NCBI GenBank assembly: GCA_016793505.1
Contig: JAEULW010000306.1
Span: 1-34,620, forward strand
From: Methylobacteriaceae bacterium
GTDB taxonomy: Bacteria; Pseudomonadota; Alphaproteobacteria; Rhizobiales; Beijerinckiaceae
Direction of reading: 5' to 3'
Length of the DNA: 34,620 bases
The translations under genes were made by a program, and so were the position numbers. Of the stretch, positions 25,484 through 34,620 are shown in pieces (within the stretch, counting starts at the first letter, position 1; every line of letters begins with the position of its first letter). The notes under the pieces were generated by a model. That model did not search any database and had not been told where the DNA came from. It saw only the letters and a program-made list of their open reading frames with translations.

Positions 25484-25496
25484 CCAGGCCGCCCCG

Positions 25497-26477
25497 ATGC
25501 TCGCCTTCATTCTCCGACGCGTCGCCGAAGCGGCGATCGTGCTCGTGGTCGTCGCGCTGCTCGCCTTCCTGCTGTTCCGCTTCGTCGGCGATCCGATCAA
25601 CCAGATGGTCGGGCAGGACGTGTCGATCGCCGAGCGAGAGGCGCTGCGCGCCCAGCTCGGCCTCAACGATCCCCTGATCGTGCAGCTCGGGCGCTTCCTG
25701 TGGAACGCGCTGCAACTCGATTTCGGCATCTCCTACCGCTTCCGCCAGCCGGTGATGGAGCTGATCGGCGGTCGCTTTCCGGCGACCTTCGAACTCGCCA
25801 TGATGGCCTCGGTCTTCGCGCTGGCGGTCGGCATTCCGCTCGGCGTCTACACCGGCATTCACCGTGAGTCGCTGCTGTCGCGCTTCTTTCTCGGCGTGTC
25901 GTTGATCGGCATCTCCCTGCCGACTTTCCTGATCGGCATCCTGCTGATCTATCTCTTCGCGGTGAAGCTGCAGTGGCTGCCCTCCTACGGGCGCGGCGCG
26001 ACGGTCGATCTCGGCTTCTGGAAGACCGGCCTGCTGACCGCCGCCGGGCTCAAGGCGCTGATCCTGCCGGCGATCACGCTCGGCCTGTTCCAGCTGACGT
26101 TGATCGCCCGCCTCGTGCGCTCCGAGATGCTCGAGGTGCTGCGCACGGATTTCATCAAATTCGCGCGCGCCCGCGGGCTGACCGATCGCGCCATCCATTT
26201 CGGCCATGCGCTGAAGAACACGCTCGTTCCCGTCATCACCATCATCGGCCTGCAGATCGGCTCGATCATCGCCTTTGCCGTGGTCACCGAAACCGTGTTC
26301 CAGTGGCCCGGCATGGGGCTGCTGTTCATCTCGGCGGTGCAGAACGCCGACATTCCGATCATGGCGGCCTATCTGCTGCTGGTCGCCGCGATCTTCGTCA
26401 CCATCAATCTCGTCGTCGACCTGCTTTACGTGATCGTCGATCCGCGCATCCGCGTCGCCGGAGGCGCCAAGGCATGA
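25497..26477 (+). CDS. dppB: Dpp/Opp-type ABC transporter permease (DppB-like)
   Basis: This 326-residue inner-membrane permease has the typical long first periplasmic loop (residues about 33-105) and about six membrane helices. An N-terminal MLAFILRRVAEAA start and the YRFRQPVMELIGGRFPATFELA segment mark the DppB branch. The EAA loop, RTDFIKFARARGLTDRAIHFGHALKN near residues 216-241, docks the ATPase. It follows the hairpin after the binding-protein gene and overlaps dppC by ATGA. The symbol denotes the family, since the true substrate is not known. Confidence 0.93.
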   Translation: MLAFILRRVAEAAIVLVVVALLAFLLFRFVGDPINQMVGQDVSIAEREALRAQLGLNDPLIVQLGRFLWNALQLDFGISYRFRQPVMELIGGRFPATFELAMMASVFALAVGIPLGVYTGIHRESLLSRFFLGVSLIGISLPTFLIGILLIYLFAVKLQWLPSYGRGATVDLGFWKTGLLTAAGLKALILPAITLGLFQLTLIARLVRSEMLEVLRTDFIKFARARGLTDRAIHFGHALKNTLVPVITIIGLQIGSIIAFAVVTETVFQWPGMGLLFISAVQNADIPIMAAYLLLVAAIFVTINLVVDLLYVIVDPRIRVAGGAKA

Positions 26478-27412
26478 CGCCCTTCGCCGCAGACAGGGAG
26501 CCTGGACTGATCGCCCGCGCGCTCGACAGCGACGTCTGGCATTCCTTCACTCGTTCGCCTGTCGTCGTCGTGGCGGCGATCCTGACGGCGCTGCTGACGC
26601 TCTCGGCCGTCTTCGCCCCCTGGATCGCGCCGCACGATCCGACCGATCTCGCCAAGCTCGACCTGCTCGATTCGCGCACGCCGCCGCTGTGGCTCGAGGG
26701 CGGCGACAAGCGCTTTCTGCTGGGCACGGACAATCAGGGCCGCGATATGCTGTCGGCCATCCTCTACGGCCTGCAGATTTCGATCGGCGTCAGCGTTCTG
26801 GCGGTGATGCTGGCGATGACGATCGGCGTCACCGCCGGCCTTGTCGCCGGCTATTTCGGCGGCTGGATCGAAAGCGCGATCATGCGCGTCGCCGATGTTC
26901 AGCTGACCTTCCCGGCGATCCTCACAGCCCTGCTGATCAACGGCGCGGCGCGCGCCATGCTCGGCAACAAGAGCGTCGATGGCGCCGAATTCTGGGTGCT
27001 CGTCGTCTCCATCGGCCTGTCCTTCTGGGTGCAATATGCGCGCACGGTGCGCGGCTCGACGCTGGTCGAGAAGAACAAGGACTATGTGCAGGCCGCGCGC
27101 CTGATCGGCATTCGTCCGCTGGCGATCATGTTCCGCCATGTGCTGCCGAACGTGCTGGGGCCGGTGCTGGTCATCGCCACCATCAACCTCGCCCTCGCCA
27201 TCATCACTGAAGCGACGCTCTCCTTCCTCGGCGTCGGCCTGCCGCCCTCGCACCCCTCGCTCGGCACGCTGGTCAGGATCGGCAATGATTTCCTGTTGTC
27301 CGGCGAATGGTGGATCGCGCTGTTTCCGGGCTTCGTCCTCGCGCTGCTGGCGCTGGCGGTGAACATGCTGGGCGACTGGCTGCGCGACGCGCTCAACCCG
27401 AAGCTGCGATGA
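26474..27412 (+). CDS. dppC: Dpp/Opp-type ABC transporter permease (DppC-like)
   Basis: This 312-residue permease is the partner of DppB. A cytoplasmic N-terminus precedes the first helix (residues about 30-52). The family segment FLLGTDNQGRDMLSAILYG lies near 83-101, as in other DppC proteins. The EAA loop is NKDYVQAARLIGIRPLAIMFRHVLPN, near residues 200-225. SEWWIALFPGF-like residues and [16 protein letters not shown] close the protein, also typical. The start lies inside the dppB stop (ATGA) and the stop inside the dppD start (ATGA), indicating coupled translation. Confidence 0.93.
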   Translation: MTPFAADREPGLIARALDSDVWHSFTRSPVVVVAAILTALLTLSAVFAPWIAPHDPTDLAKLDLLDSRTPPLWLEGGDKRFLLGTDNQGRDMLSAILYGLQISIGVSVLAVMLAMTIGVTAGLVAGYFGGWIESAIMRVADVQLTFPAILTALLINGAARAMLGNKSVDGAEFWVLVVSIGLSFWVQYARTVRGSTLVEKNKDYVQAARLIGIRPLAIMFRHVLPNVLGPVLVIATINLALAIITEATLSFLGVGLPPSHPSLGTLVRIGNDFLLSGEWWIALFPGFVLALLALAVNMLGDWLRDALNPKLR

Positions 27413-28389
27413 CCGAACGCCCCGTTCTCTCAGTGCGCGACCTCGAGGTCGAGTTCCCGACGCGTCGCGGCGTGCTGAAGGCGATCGACCGCATCTCCTT
27501 CGACATCGCCCGCGGCGAGGTGCTGGGCGTCGTCGGCGAGTCGGGGGCGGGCAAATCGCTGACCGGCGCCGCCATCATCGGCCTGCTCGAGCCGCCCGGC
27601 CGCATCGCCGGCGGCGAGATACGGCTCGACGGCGAGCGCATCGACAATCTGCCGCGCGAGGCGATGCGCCATATCCGCGGCCGGCGCATCGGCATGATTT
27701 TCCAGGACCCGCTGACCAGCCTCAATCCGCTCTACCGGGTCAGCGAGCAGCTCGTCGAGACGATCCGCACCCATACCGATCTCGACGCGCGCCGGGCGCG
27801 CGAGCGGGCGCTCGCGTTGCTGACCGAGGTCGGCATCCCCGCGCCAGAGCAGCGCCTCGACGCCTATCCGCATCAGTTCTCCGGCGGCATGCGCCAGCGC
27901 GTCGTCATCGCCCTCGCCCTCGCCGCGGAGCCGGAGCTGATCATCGCCGACGAGCCGACCACCGCCCTCGACGTCTCGGTGCAGGCGCAGATCATCGCGC
28001 TGCTCAAGAAGGTGTGCCGCCAGCACCACGCCGCCGTCATGCTGATCACGCACGATATGGGCGTCATCGCCGAGACGGCCGATCGGGTCGCGGTGATGTA
28101 TGCCGGCCGCATCGCCGAGATCGGCCCGGTGCGCGACGTCGTGGCGCGCCCGCGCCACCCTTATGCCAAGGGCCTGATGGGCGCGATCCCGACCCTCGCC
28201 ACCGACGCGCCGCGGCTGATGCAAATTCCGGGCGCGATGCCGCGCCTCAACGCCATCCCGGCGGGCTGCGCCTTCAACCCGCGCTGCGCCGCCGTCTTCG
28301 ATCGCTGCCGACGCGAGCGGCCCGAGCCGGTGGCGATCGGCGCGAGCGAGGTCGCCTGCTTCCTCGCCGACGCCGGGGGCGGCCGATGA
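27409..28389 (+). CDS. dppD: Dpp/Opp-type ABC transporter ATP-binding protein (DppD-like)
   Basis: This 326-residue ATPase has Walker A GESGAGKS at residues 43-50, Q-loop [15 protein letters not shown], signature FSGGMRQR at 157-164, Walker B LIIADEPT at 177-184 and the switch histidine in ITHDMG. The C-terminal oligopeptide/dipeptide transporter domain includes the cysteine cluster [14 protein letters not shown], which in relatives can bind an iron-sulfur cluster. It overlaps dppC and dppF by ATGA junctions and pairs with DppF. Confidence 0.94.
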   Translation: MTERPVLSVRDLEVEFPTRRGVLKAIDRISFDIARGEVLGVVGESGAGKSLTGAAIIGLLEPPGRIAGGEIRLDGERIDNLPREAMRHIRGRRIGMIFQDPLTSLNPLYRVSEQLVETIRTHTDLDARRARERALALLTEVGIPAPEQRLDAYPHQFSGGMRQRVVIALALAAEPELIIADEPTTALDVSVQAQIIALLKKVCRQHHAAVMLITHDMGVIAETADRVAVMYAGRIAEIGPVRDVVARPRHPYAKGLMGAIPTLATDAPRLMQIPGAMPRLNAIPAGCAFNPRCAAVFDRCRRERPEPVAIGASEVACFLADAGGGR

Positions 28390-29375
28390 CGGCGCCGCTC
28401 GTCAAGGTCGCCGATCTCAGGCGCGTCTTCGACGTCTCGCGCCCCTGGCTCGACCGCGTGGTGGCCGGCGAGCCGCGTCTGTGGCTGACGGCGGTCGACG
28501 GCGTCAGTTTCGAGATCGCCCGCGGCGAGACCTTCGCGATCGTCGGCGAATCGGGCTCGGGCAAGTCGACCGTCGCGCGCATGGTGGTCGGCCTGCTGCC
28601 GGTCACGGCGGGCGAGGTCGAGATCGACGGCGTGTCGATGACCCGACCGGGCGCCGAGCTCGAGGGCCTGCGCCGGCGCATCCAGATGATCTTCCAGGAC
28701 CCCTACGCCAGCCTCAACCCGCGCTGGCGCGTCGAGCGCATCATCGCCGAACCGATTCGCGCCTTCGCCGTGCTCGACGGGGAGCGGGCGATCGCCGCCC
28801 GGGTTGGCGAGCTGCTCGAGCTGGTCGGCCTCGCCGCCGCGGATGGCGCCAAGTTCCCGCATCAGTTCTCCGGCGGGCAGCGCCAGCGCATCGCCATCGC
28901 CCGGGCGCTCGCCGCCAATCCCGACTTCATCGTCTGCGACGAGCCGACCTCGGCGCTCGACGTCTCGGTGCAGGCGCAGATTCTCAACCTGATGCGCGAC
29001 CTGCAGGACCGTCTGGGCCTGACCTACCTGTTCATCAGCCACAACCTCGCGGTGGTTCGTCACATGGCCGCCCGCATCGGCGTCATGTATCTGGGAAGAC
29101 TGGTGGAAATCGCGCCCGCGAAGACCCTTTTCGCGACCCCGCGGCATCCCTATTCGCGCATGCTGCTGGAGGCGGTGCCCGATCTGGCGATGAGCGGGCG
29201 CCCGCGCGTCGCGGTCGCGGGCGAAATTCCCAATCCGATCGCGCCGCCGCCGGGCTGCGCCTTTCACCCGCGTTGCGCGTTGGCCGACGCACGCTGCCGG
29301 TCGGAGAAGCCGGCCCTGCGCGCCCATGGCGCGGCCGAGGCCGCCTGTCACGCCGTCGAGGAAGGCCGCCTCTGA
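28386..29375 (+). CDS. dppF: Dpp/Opp-type ABC transporter ATP-binding protein (DppF-like)
   Basis: This 329-residue ATPase is the second nucleotide-binding subunit. Walker A GESGSGKS is at residues 54-61, the Q-loop is MIFQDPYASLNPRWR, the signature FSGGQRQR is at 161-168, Walker B is FIVCDEPTSALD, and the switch histidine is in ISHNLA. The C-terminal domain carries the cysteine cluster CAFHPRCALADARC. An insertion of about 15 residues between the first strand and Walker A (SRPWLDRVVAGEPRLW) is usual for DppF. It is last in the operon; the MsbA-like exporter starts 50 bp downstream. Confidence 0.94.
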   Translation: MTAPLVKVADLRRVFDVSRPWLDRVVAGEPRLWLTAVDGVSFEIARGETFAIVGESGSGKSTVARMVVGLLPVTAGEVEIDGVSMTRPGAELEGLRRRIQMIFQDPYASLNPRWRVERIIAEPIRAFAVLDGERAIAARVGELLELVGLAAADGAKFPHQFSGGQRQRIAIARALAANPDFIVCDEPTSALDVSVQAQILNLMRDLQDRLGLTYLFISHNLAVVRHMAARIGVMYLGRLVEIAPAKTLFATPRHPYSRMLLEAVPDLAMSGRPRVAVAGEIPNPIAPPPGCAFHPRCALADARCRSEKPALRAHGAAEAACHAVEEGRL

Positions 29376-29390
29376 GCCGACGGGCCGGAC

Positions 29391-29419
29391 TTGAACGCCG
29401 CGCCATCCCCGGCTAACCC
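29391..29419 (+). promoter_or_regulatory. Promoter-like elements before the MsbA-like gene (possible leaderless start)
   Basis: TTGAAC (29391-29396, four of six to consensus) and TAACCC (29414-29419) are spaced by 17 bp and end six bases before the ATG. No Shine-Dalgarno sequence precedes that ATG. The arrangement would place transcription start at or very near the start codon. The -10 match is weak. Confidence 0.35.
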
Positions 29420-29425
29420 AAAGCC

Positions 29426-31309
<1,884 letters not shown>

Positions 31310-32498
31310 GCCGCGTCGTCCGGTAGAGCCCGTTGACCATCGCCACGAAGGCGACGCCGGCCGCGGCGACGATCGTCAGCCAGGCGATCTGCGCCGTGCC
31401 GATGCCCGCGGCGGCGATGACGAGGCCGGTGACCACGCCCCCGATCAGCGCCGGCGCGGCGTTGGCGTGGGCGCGCGCCGCGACCCGGAAGGTCCCATGG
31501 ATCAGCGCCGCGCCCGCCGCCGCGCCGACGATCCCCAGTTCGTACCAGATGTCGAACAGCGCGCTGCGCGGCGCGTTCTGCGGCAGATAGCCGGCGGCGA
31601 TGCTGCGCGCCGCGCTGTCGAGCCCGTGCCCGGTGAACATCCTCAGCCCGTCCGCCCGGATGATCGCCAGCCAGTCCGCCATCGGCGCCAGCTCGCCGAC
31701 GAGATTGGCCGTCTTGCCGCCGACCATCAGCCGCGCGGCGAACGGGATCAGCGGCGCGAACAGCAGCAGCGCGGCGAAGGCCGCGCCGAGGATGCGCGCC
31801 GTCCGCGGCGCGTCGGAAAGCGCCGCCGCGAAGGCGATCGCCCCCGCCGCCACGGCGATCAGCACCAGCGGCGCATCCGCCGCCACGATCGCCAGACCGA
31901 CCAGCACCGGCATGACCACCGCGAAGCTCCAGCGCTGGCGCGACATCAGCGCGCCGAGCGCCGGCCACATCATCAGCGCCAGAATCGCGACCGCGCGCTC
32001 CACGACCGTCGTCTCCACCGCGGCGGCGACGCCTTCGCTCTGTCCGATCAGCCCGAGCGCGATCGCCCCGATCGCCGCCGCCACCACGCCGACCGGCATC
32101 AGATAGAGATTGGCGACGCGCGTGCGGTCGGGCAGCACGGCGCCCGCCGCGACAGCGAGGGCGAGCGTGCCGGCCACTTTCAGCACCCGCTCCGCCGCCT
32201 CCTCGCGGAACGGCGTCCAGACAAGCGACAGCGCCGCCCAGCCGAGCAGCACCAGCGCGAACAGGCCCATGCGCGTGAACGACGCCGCCCGCATGCGCTG
32301 CGCCGCGTCGCGCCGCGGCGCGAGCAGCGCGCCGACCAGGATGACGCCGCAGCCGAGCGGAAACAGAAGGAAGATGGCGCGGCGCGACACCAGCGCCGCC
32401 AGCGGCGCGGCGATCGTCAGCACCGCGAGGCCGAGGCGGATGAGGAATTGCGAGGCCTCCGCCGCCGGATCGTCGAACGGTTTTGAACTCAGCGCCAT

Positions 32499-32826
32499 CG
32501 CGGAAGCATCGCCTTCGATCGTCGGCGCGCCTTACAGCAATGCGCGCCGATGCTGACACTAGCGCCGGGCGACGCGCCAGACTGTGGATTCTCTGCAACA
32601 GAAGCCGGCCACATGCCCGCCGGACGCGCAGGTCGCCCCAACCGCCCAGCCGGTGACCAGCGGCGCCCACGCCGGAGGCGCCCTCGCCCGACCTCGCCCG
32701 AACTTCGCGCAATCCGTCGGCTTTCCGCTTCGCCGGCGACTGGCATGGCCCTTGCCATGAGCATGGCGGTCCCAAGGCCGCGCGCTCCGCCAGCGCTTCG
32801 ACATGGCGGACAACAAGGGGATGCGT
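32499..32826. other. 328-bp non-coding region between the ligase-like gene and urtA
   Basis: I see no gene here. It must hold the leftward promoter of the ligase-like gene, which I cannot place, and the urt promoter. A loose dyad AGCA-N11-TGCT lies at 32536-32554. The sigma-54-like element at 32741-32756 is the clearest signal. I found no convincing NtrC-type (TGCAC/GTGCA) site. Confidence 0.6.
32741..32756 (+). promoter_or_regulatory. Sigma-54-type -24/-12 promoter of the urt operon
   Basis: TGGCATGGCCCTTGCC matches the sigma-54 consensus TGGCACG-N4-TTGCW at all positions but two, with the invariant GG and GC correctly spaced. Transcription would start near 32767, about 60 bases before urtA. 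Urea uptake genes are often under nitrogen control through NtrC and sigma-54. Caution: the same bases contain the inverted repeats TGGCA-N7-TGCCA and CATGGC-N4-GCCATG, so a repressor or activator site is an alternative reading. Confidence 0.6.
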
Positions 32827-34113
32827 ATGTCGCTCACCAGAAGAATGGCCCTGCGCGCCGCTGGCGCGTTGTTCGGCGGCGCTGTCGCCGTCGCTTCCTT
32901 CGCTGCGCAGGCGCAGGACACCATCAAGGTCGGCGTCCTTCATTCGTTGTCGGGAACGATGGCGATCAGCGAGACGACGCTGAAGGACGTCATGCTGATG
33001 CTCATCGAGGAGCAGAACAAGAAGGGCGGTCTGCTCGGCAAGAAGCTCGAGGCCGTCGTCGTCGACCCAGCCTCGAACTGGCCGCTCTTCGCCGAGAAGG
33101 CGCGTGAGCTGATCGCCAAGGACAAGGTCGCCGCCACCTTCGGCTGCTGGACCTCGGTCAGCCGCAAATCCGTGCTGCCGGTGTTCAAGGAGCTCAACTC
33201 GATCCTCTTCTACCCCGTGCAATACGAGGGCGAGGAGAGCGAGCGCAATGTCTTCTACACGGGCGCCGCGCCCAATCAGCAGGCAATTCCGGCTGTCGAC
33301 TATCTGATGAAGGAGGAGAAGGTCCAGCGCTGGGTGCTCGCCGGCACCGACTACGTCTACCCGCGCACGACCAACAAGATTCTCGAGGCCTATCTCAAGG
33401 CGAAGGGCGTCAAGGCCGACGACATCATGATCAACTACACGCCGTTCGGACATTCCGACTGGCAGACCATCGTCTCCGACATCAAGAAGTTCGGCTCGGC
33501 CGGCAAGAAGACGGCGGTGGTCTCGACCATCAACGGCGACGCCAACGTGCCCTTCTACAAGGAGCTCGGCAATCAGGGCGTCTCCGCAAAGGACATCCCG
33601 GTCGTCGCCTTCTCGGTCGGCGAGGAGGAGCTTGCCGGTCTCGACACCAAGCCGCTGGTCGGCCATCTCGCCGCCTGGAACTATTTCCAGTCGATCAAGA
33701 CGCCGGCCAATGACGAGTTCATCGCCAAGTGGAAGGCGTTCACGAAAAATCCGAAGCGCGTCACCAACGATCCGATGGAAGCGCACGTCGTCGGCTTCCA
33801 GATGTGGGTCAAGGCGGTCGAAAAGGCCGGCACTGTCGACGCCGACAAGGTGATCGACGCGATCATCGGCGTCGAGGCGCCGAACCTCACCGGCGGCATG
33901 TCGAAGATGCTGCCGAACCATCACATCACCAAGCCGGTGTTCATCGGCGAGATCAAGGCCGACGGCCAGTTCGACGTGGTGTGGAAGACGGACGGCCTTG
34001 TGCCCGGCGACGCCTGGTCGAAGTTCCTCGAAGGCTCGAAGGACCTCGTCGCCGACTGGCAGACGCTGAAATGCGGCAACTACAACACCGTCACCAAGAA
34101 GTGCGGCGGCTGA
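32827..34113 (+). CDS. urtA: Urea ABC transporter substrate-binding protein
   Basis: This 428-residue periplasmic urea-binding protein is the first subunit of the high-affinity UrtABCDE importer. A signal peptide spans residues 1-29 with a twin-arginine-like LTRRMALRAAG and cleavage after Ala-Gln-Ala. The Urt-specific FGCWTSVSRKSVLPVFKEL, FYPVQYEGEESERNVFYTGA and MEAHVVGFQMW segments separate it from ordinary Liv-type binding proteins. In-frame ATGs exist at 32803, 32821 and 32827; AAGGGG at 32815-32820 is best placed (six bases) for 32827. The gene is preceded by a sigma-54-like promoter and followed by a hairpin, then urtB. Confidence 0.96.
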   Translation: MSLTRRMALRAAGALFGGAVAVASFAAQAQDTIKVGVLHSLSGTMAISETTLKDVMLMLIEEQNKKGGLLGKKLEAVVVDPASNWPLFAEKARELIAKDKVAATFGCWTSVSRKSVLPVFKELNSILFYPVQYEGEESERNVFYTGAAPNQQAIPAVDYLMKEEKVQRWVLAGTDYVYPRTTNKILEAYLKAKGVKADDIMINYTPFGHSDWQTIVSDIKKFGSAGKKTAVVSTINGDANVPFYKELGNQGVSAKDIPVVAFSVGEEELAGLDTKPLVGHLAAWNYFQSIKTPANDEFIAKWKAFTKNPKRVTNDPMEAHVVGFQMWVKAVEKAGTVDADKVIDAIIGVEAPNLTGGMSKMLPNHHITKPVFIGEIKADGQFDVVWKTDGLVPGDAWSKFLEGSKDLVADWQTLKCGNYNTVTKKCGG

Positions 34114-34128
34114 GCTGACCCGCGCCAA

Positions 34129-34153
34129 CCGGGCGGCGCTCCGCTCCGCCCGG
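34129..34153 (+). promoter_or_regulatory. Intercistronic hairpin after urtA
   Basis: CCGGGCGG (34129-34136) and CCGCCCGG (34146-34153) form a perfect 8-bp stem with a 9-base loop, 15 bases after the urtA stop. There is no T-run. The stem is identical to that after the Dpp-type binding protein (25458-25481). A partial terminator or mRNA 3'-end stabiliser is the likely role. Confidence 0.6.
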
Positions 34154-34187
34154 GACTCTGCGACAGGAATCGAAACGAGGACGCCCG

Positions 34188-34620
34188 ATGTCCCGAACCT
34201 TACGCGCATGGGGCGCCATCCTCGCGCTCGTCCTTCATCTGGCCGCGGGCCCGGCCTTCGCACAGACCGCCGAGCAGCTCGCAGGCTTCGCCAAGGACAG
34301 CTTTTCCGAAACCGAGAAAGCTCTCGCCGATCTCGCTGCCGGCGGCGGCCCGCGCGCCCTTGCGATCGTCGAGGCGTTGCGCGACGGCAAGCTTGTCGCC
34401 AGCCCGTCGACGCAGCGCGTCTTCGTCAAGACCGACGCCGGCGCGATCCTTGACGCCGCAAACGGCGTTGCGGTGAGCGACGCCCCGGTCGACGCGGCGC
34501 AGGTGCGTCTCAACAATCGGCTGCGTCGCGCCGTCGATCAGGCGATCGGCAGTCTGACGATGACGGCCCCCGACCCGGCGCGCAGACTGGCCGCGGCCAA
34601 GTCCGTGATGAAGGCGCGAG
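34188..34620 (+). CDS. urtB: Urea ABC transporter permease UrtB, N-terminal part, cut by the window edge
   Basis: The frame starts at the ATG at 34188 with GAGG seven bases upstream and is open to the end, giving 144 complete codons. A signal peptide (residues 1-25, ending Ala-Phe-Ala) leads into a soluble alpha-helical region with ALRDGKLVASPSTQRVF near residues 64-80 and VRLNNRLRRAVDQAIGSL near 108-125. UrtB proteins differ from LivH in having exactly this exported N-terminal domain before the permease helices, which lie beyond the window. It follows urtA by 74 bp. Confidence 0.92.
   Translation, partial: MSRTLRAWGAILALVLHLAAGPAFAQTAEQLAGFAKDSFSETEKALADLAAGGGPRALAIVEALRDGKLVASPSTQRVFVKTDAGAILDAANGVAVSDAPVDAAQVRLNNRLRRAVDQAIGSLTMTAPDPARRLAAAKSVMKAR

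Noticed and set aside
23685-26207. An 840-codon minus-strand frame opposite the Dpp-type binding protein and permease
   Set aside because: The composition (runs of Arg, Asp, His, Gly and Gln, no fold motif) marks it as the antisense shadow of two well-recognised genes.
32536-32554. AGCA-N11-TGCT dyad as an NtrC enhancer for urtA
   Set aside because: It lacks the TGCAC/GTGCA halves of known NtrC sites, and its inner bases are not symmetric.

Overview
The window reads as chromosomal DNA of a very GC-rich alphaproteobacterium, most likely a member of the Hyphomicrobiales (Rhizobiales). This rests on GC-biased third codon positions, the gene families (tartrate dehydrogenase, TRAP and HAAT transporters, an SCO protein, the Urt urea transporter) and GTCAT/CCGGG-type palindromic intergenic repeats. 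No genus can be named from sequence alone. I see no phage, insertion sequence, CRISPR array or RNA gene. About 33 protein genes fill almost the whole window, and nearly half encode transporter subunits.

Layout. (1) 1-5304 holds two divergent units around a perfect inverted repeat (2165-2200). Leftward are a metallo-beta-lactamase-fold hydrolase and an FAD-dependent 2-hydroxy-acid-type dehydrogenase cut by the window edge. Rightward are an IclR regulator, an HI0933-type flavoprotein and tartrate dehydrogenase (ttuC), joined by ATGA overlaps. This looks like an IclR-controlled hydroxy-acid catabolic locus. (2) 5356-6141, leftward: a 55-residue membrane protein and an SCO copper chaperone, behind a perfect TATAAT box. 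(3) 6327-9631: livHMGF, a complete HAAT-type ABC transporter core without a local binding protein. (4) 9642-13679: pgi leftward, then a DUF1330 protein and an ABC-F ATPase rightward. (5) 13834-16729, leftward: a TRAP transporter (dctP-dctQ-dctM). Divergent from it are an Asp/Glu-racemase-family protein and a uronate module (uxaC and a UxuB-type reductase). (6) 20771-22515: LemA and an M48 membrane protease. (7) 22519-29375: an M20 amidohydrolase divergent from a full Dpp/Opp-type ABC operon. (8) 29426-32498: an MsbA-like ABC exporter and a convergent O-antigen-ligase-like membrane protein whose 3' ends overlap by 53 bp. (9) 32827-34620: urtA and the start of urtB, behind a sigma-54-like promoter.

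How the genes work together. The window is dominated by uptake of organic acids, amino acids, peptides and urea, paired with first catabolic enzymes. Tight start/stop overlaps indicate translational coupling in the iclR, liv and dpp units. Each of the three binding-protein genes that is followed by its permease has a strong hairpin directly after it, and in the dpp and urt units the stem is identical. This fits lower expression of membrane subunits than of binding proteins. I found no obviously new multi-gene system. The best leads are regulatory (sigma-54 site, IclR-type inverted repeat, post-binding-protein hairpins, uronate operator), the small SCO partner, and the ligase-like protein lacking the usual His-Asn motif.
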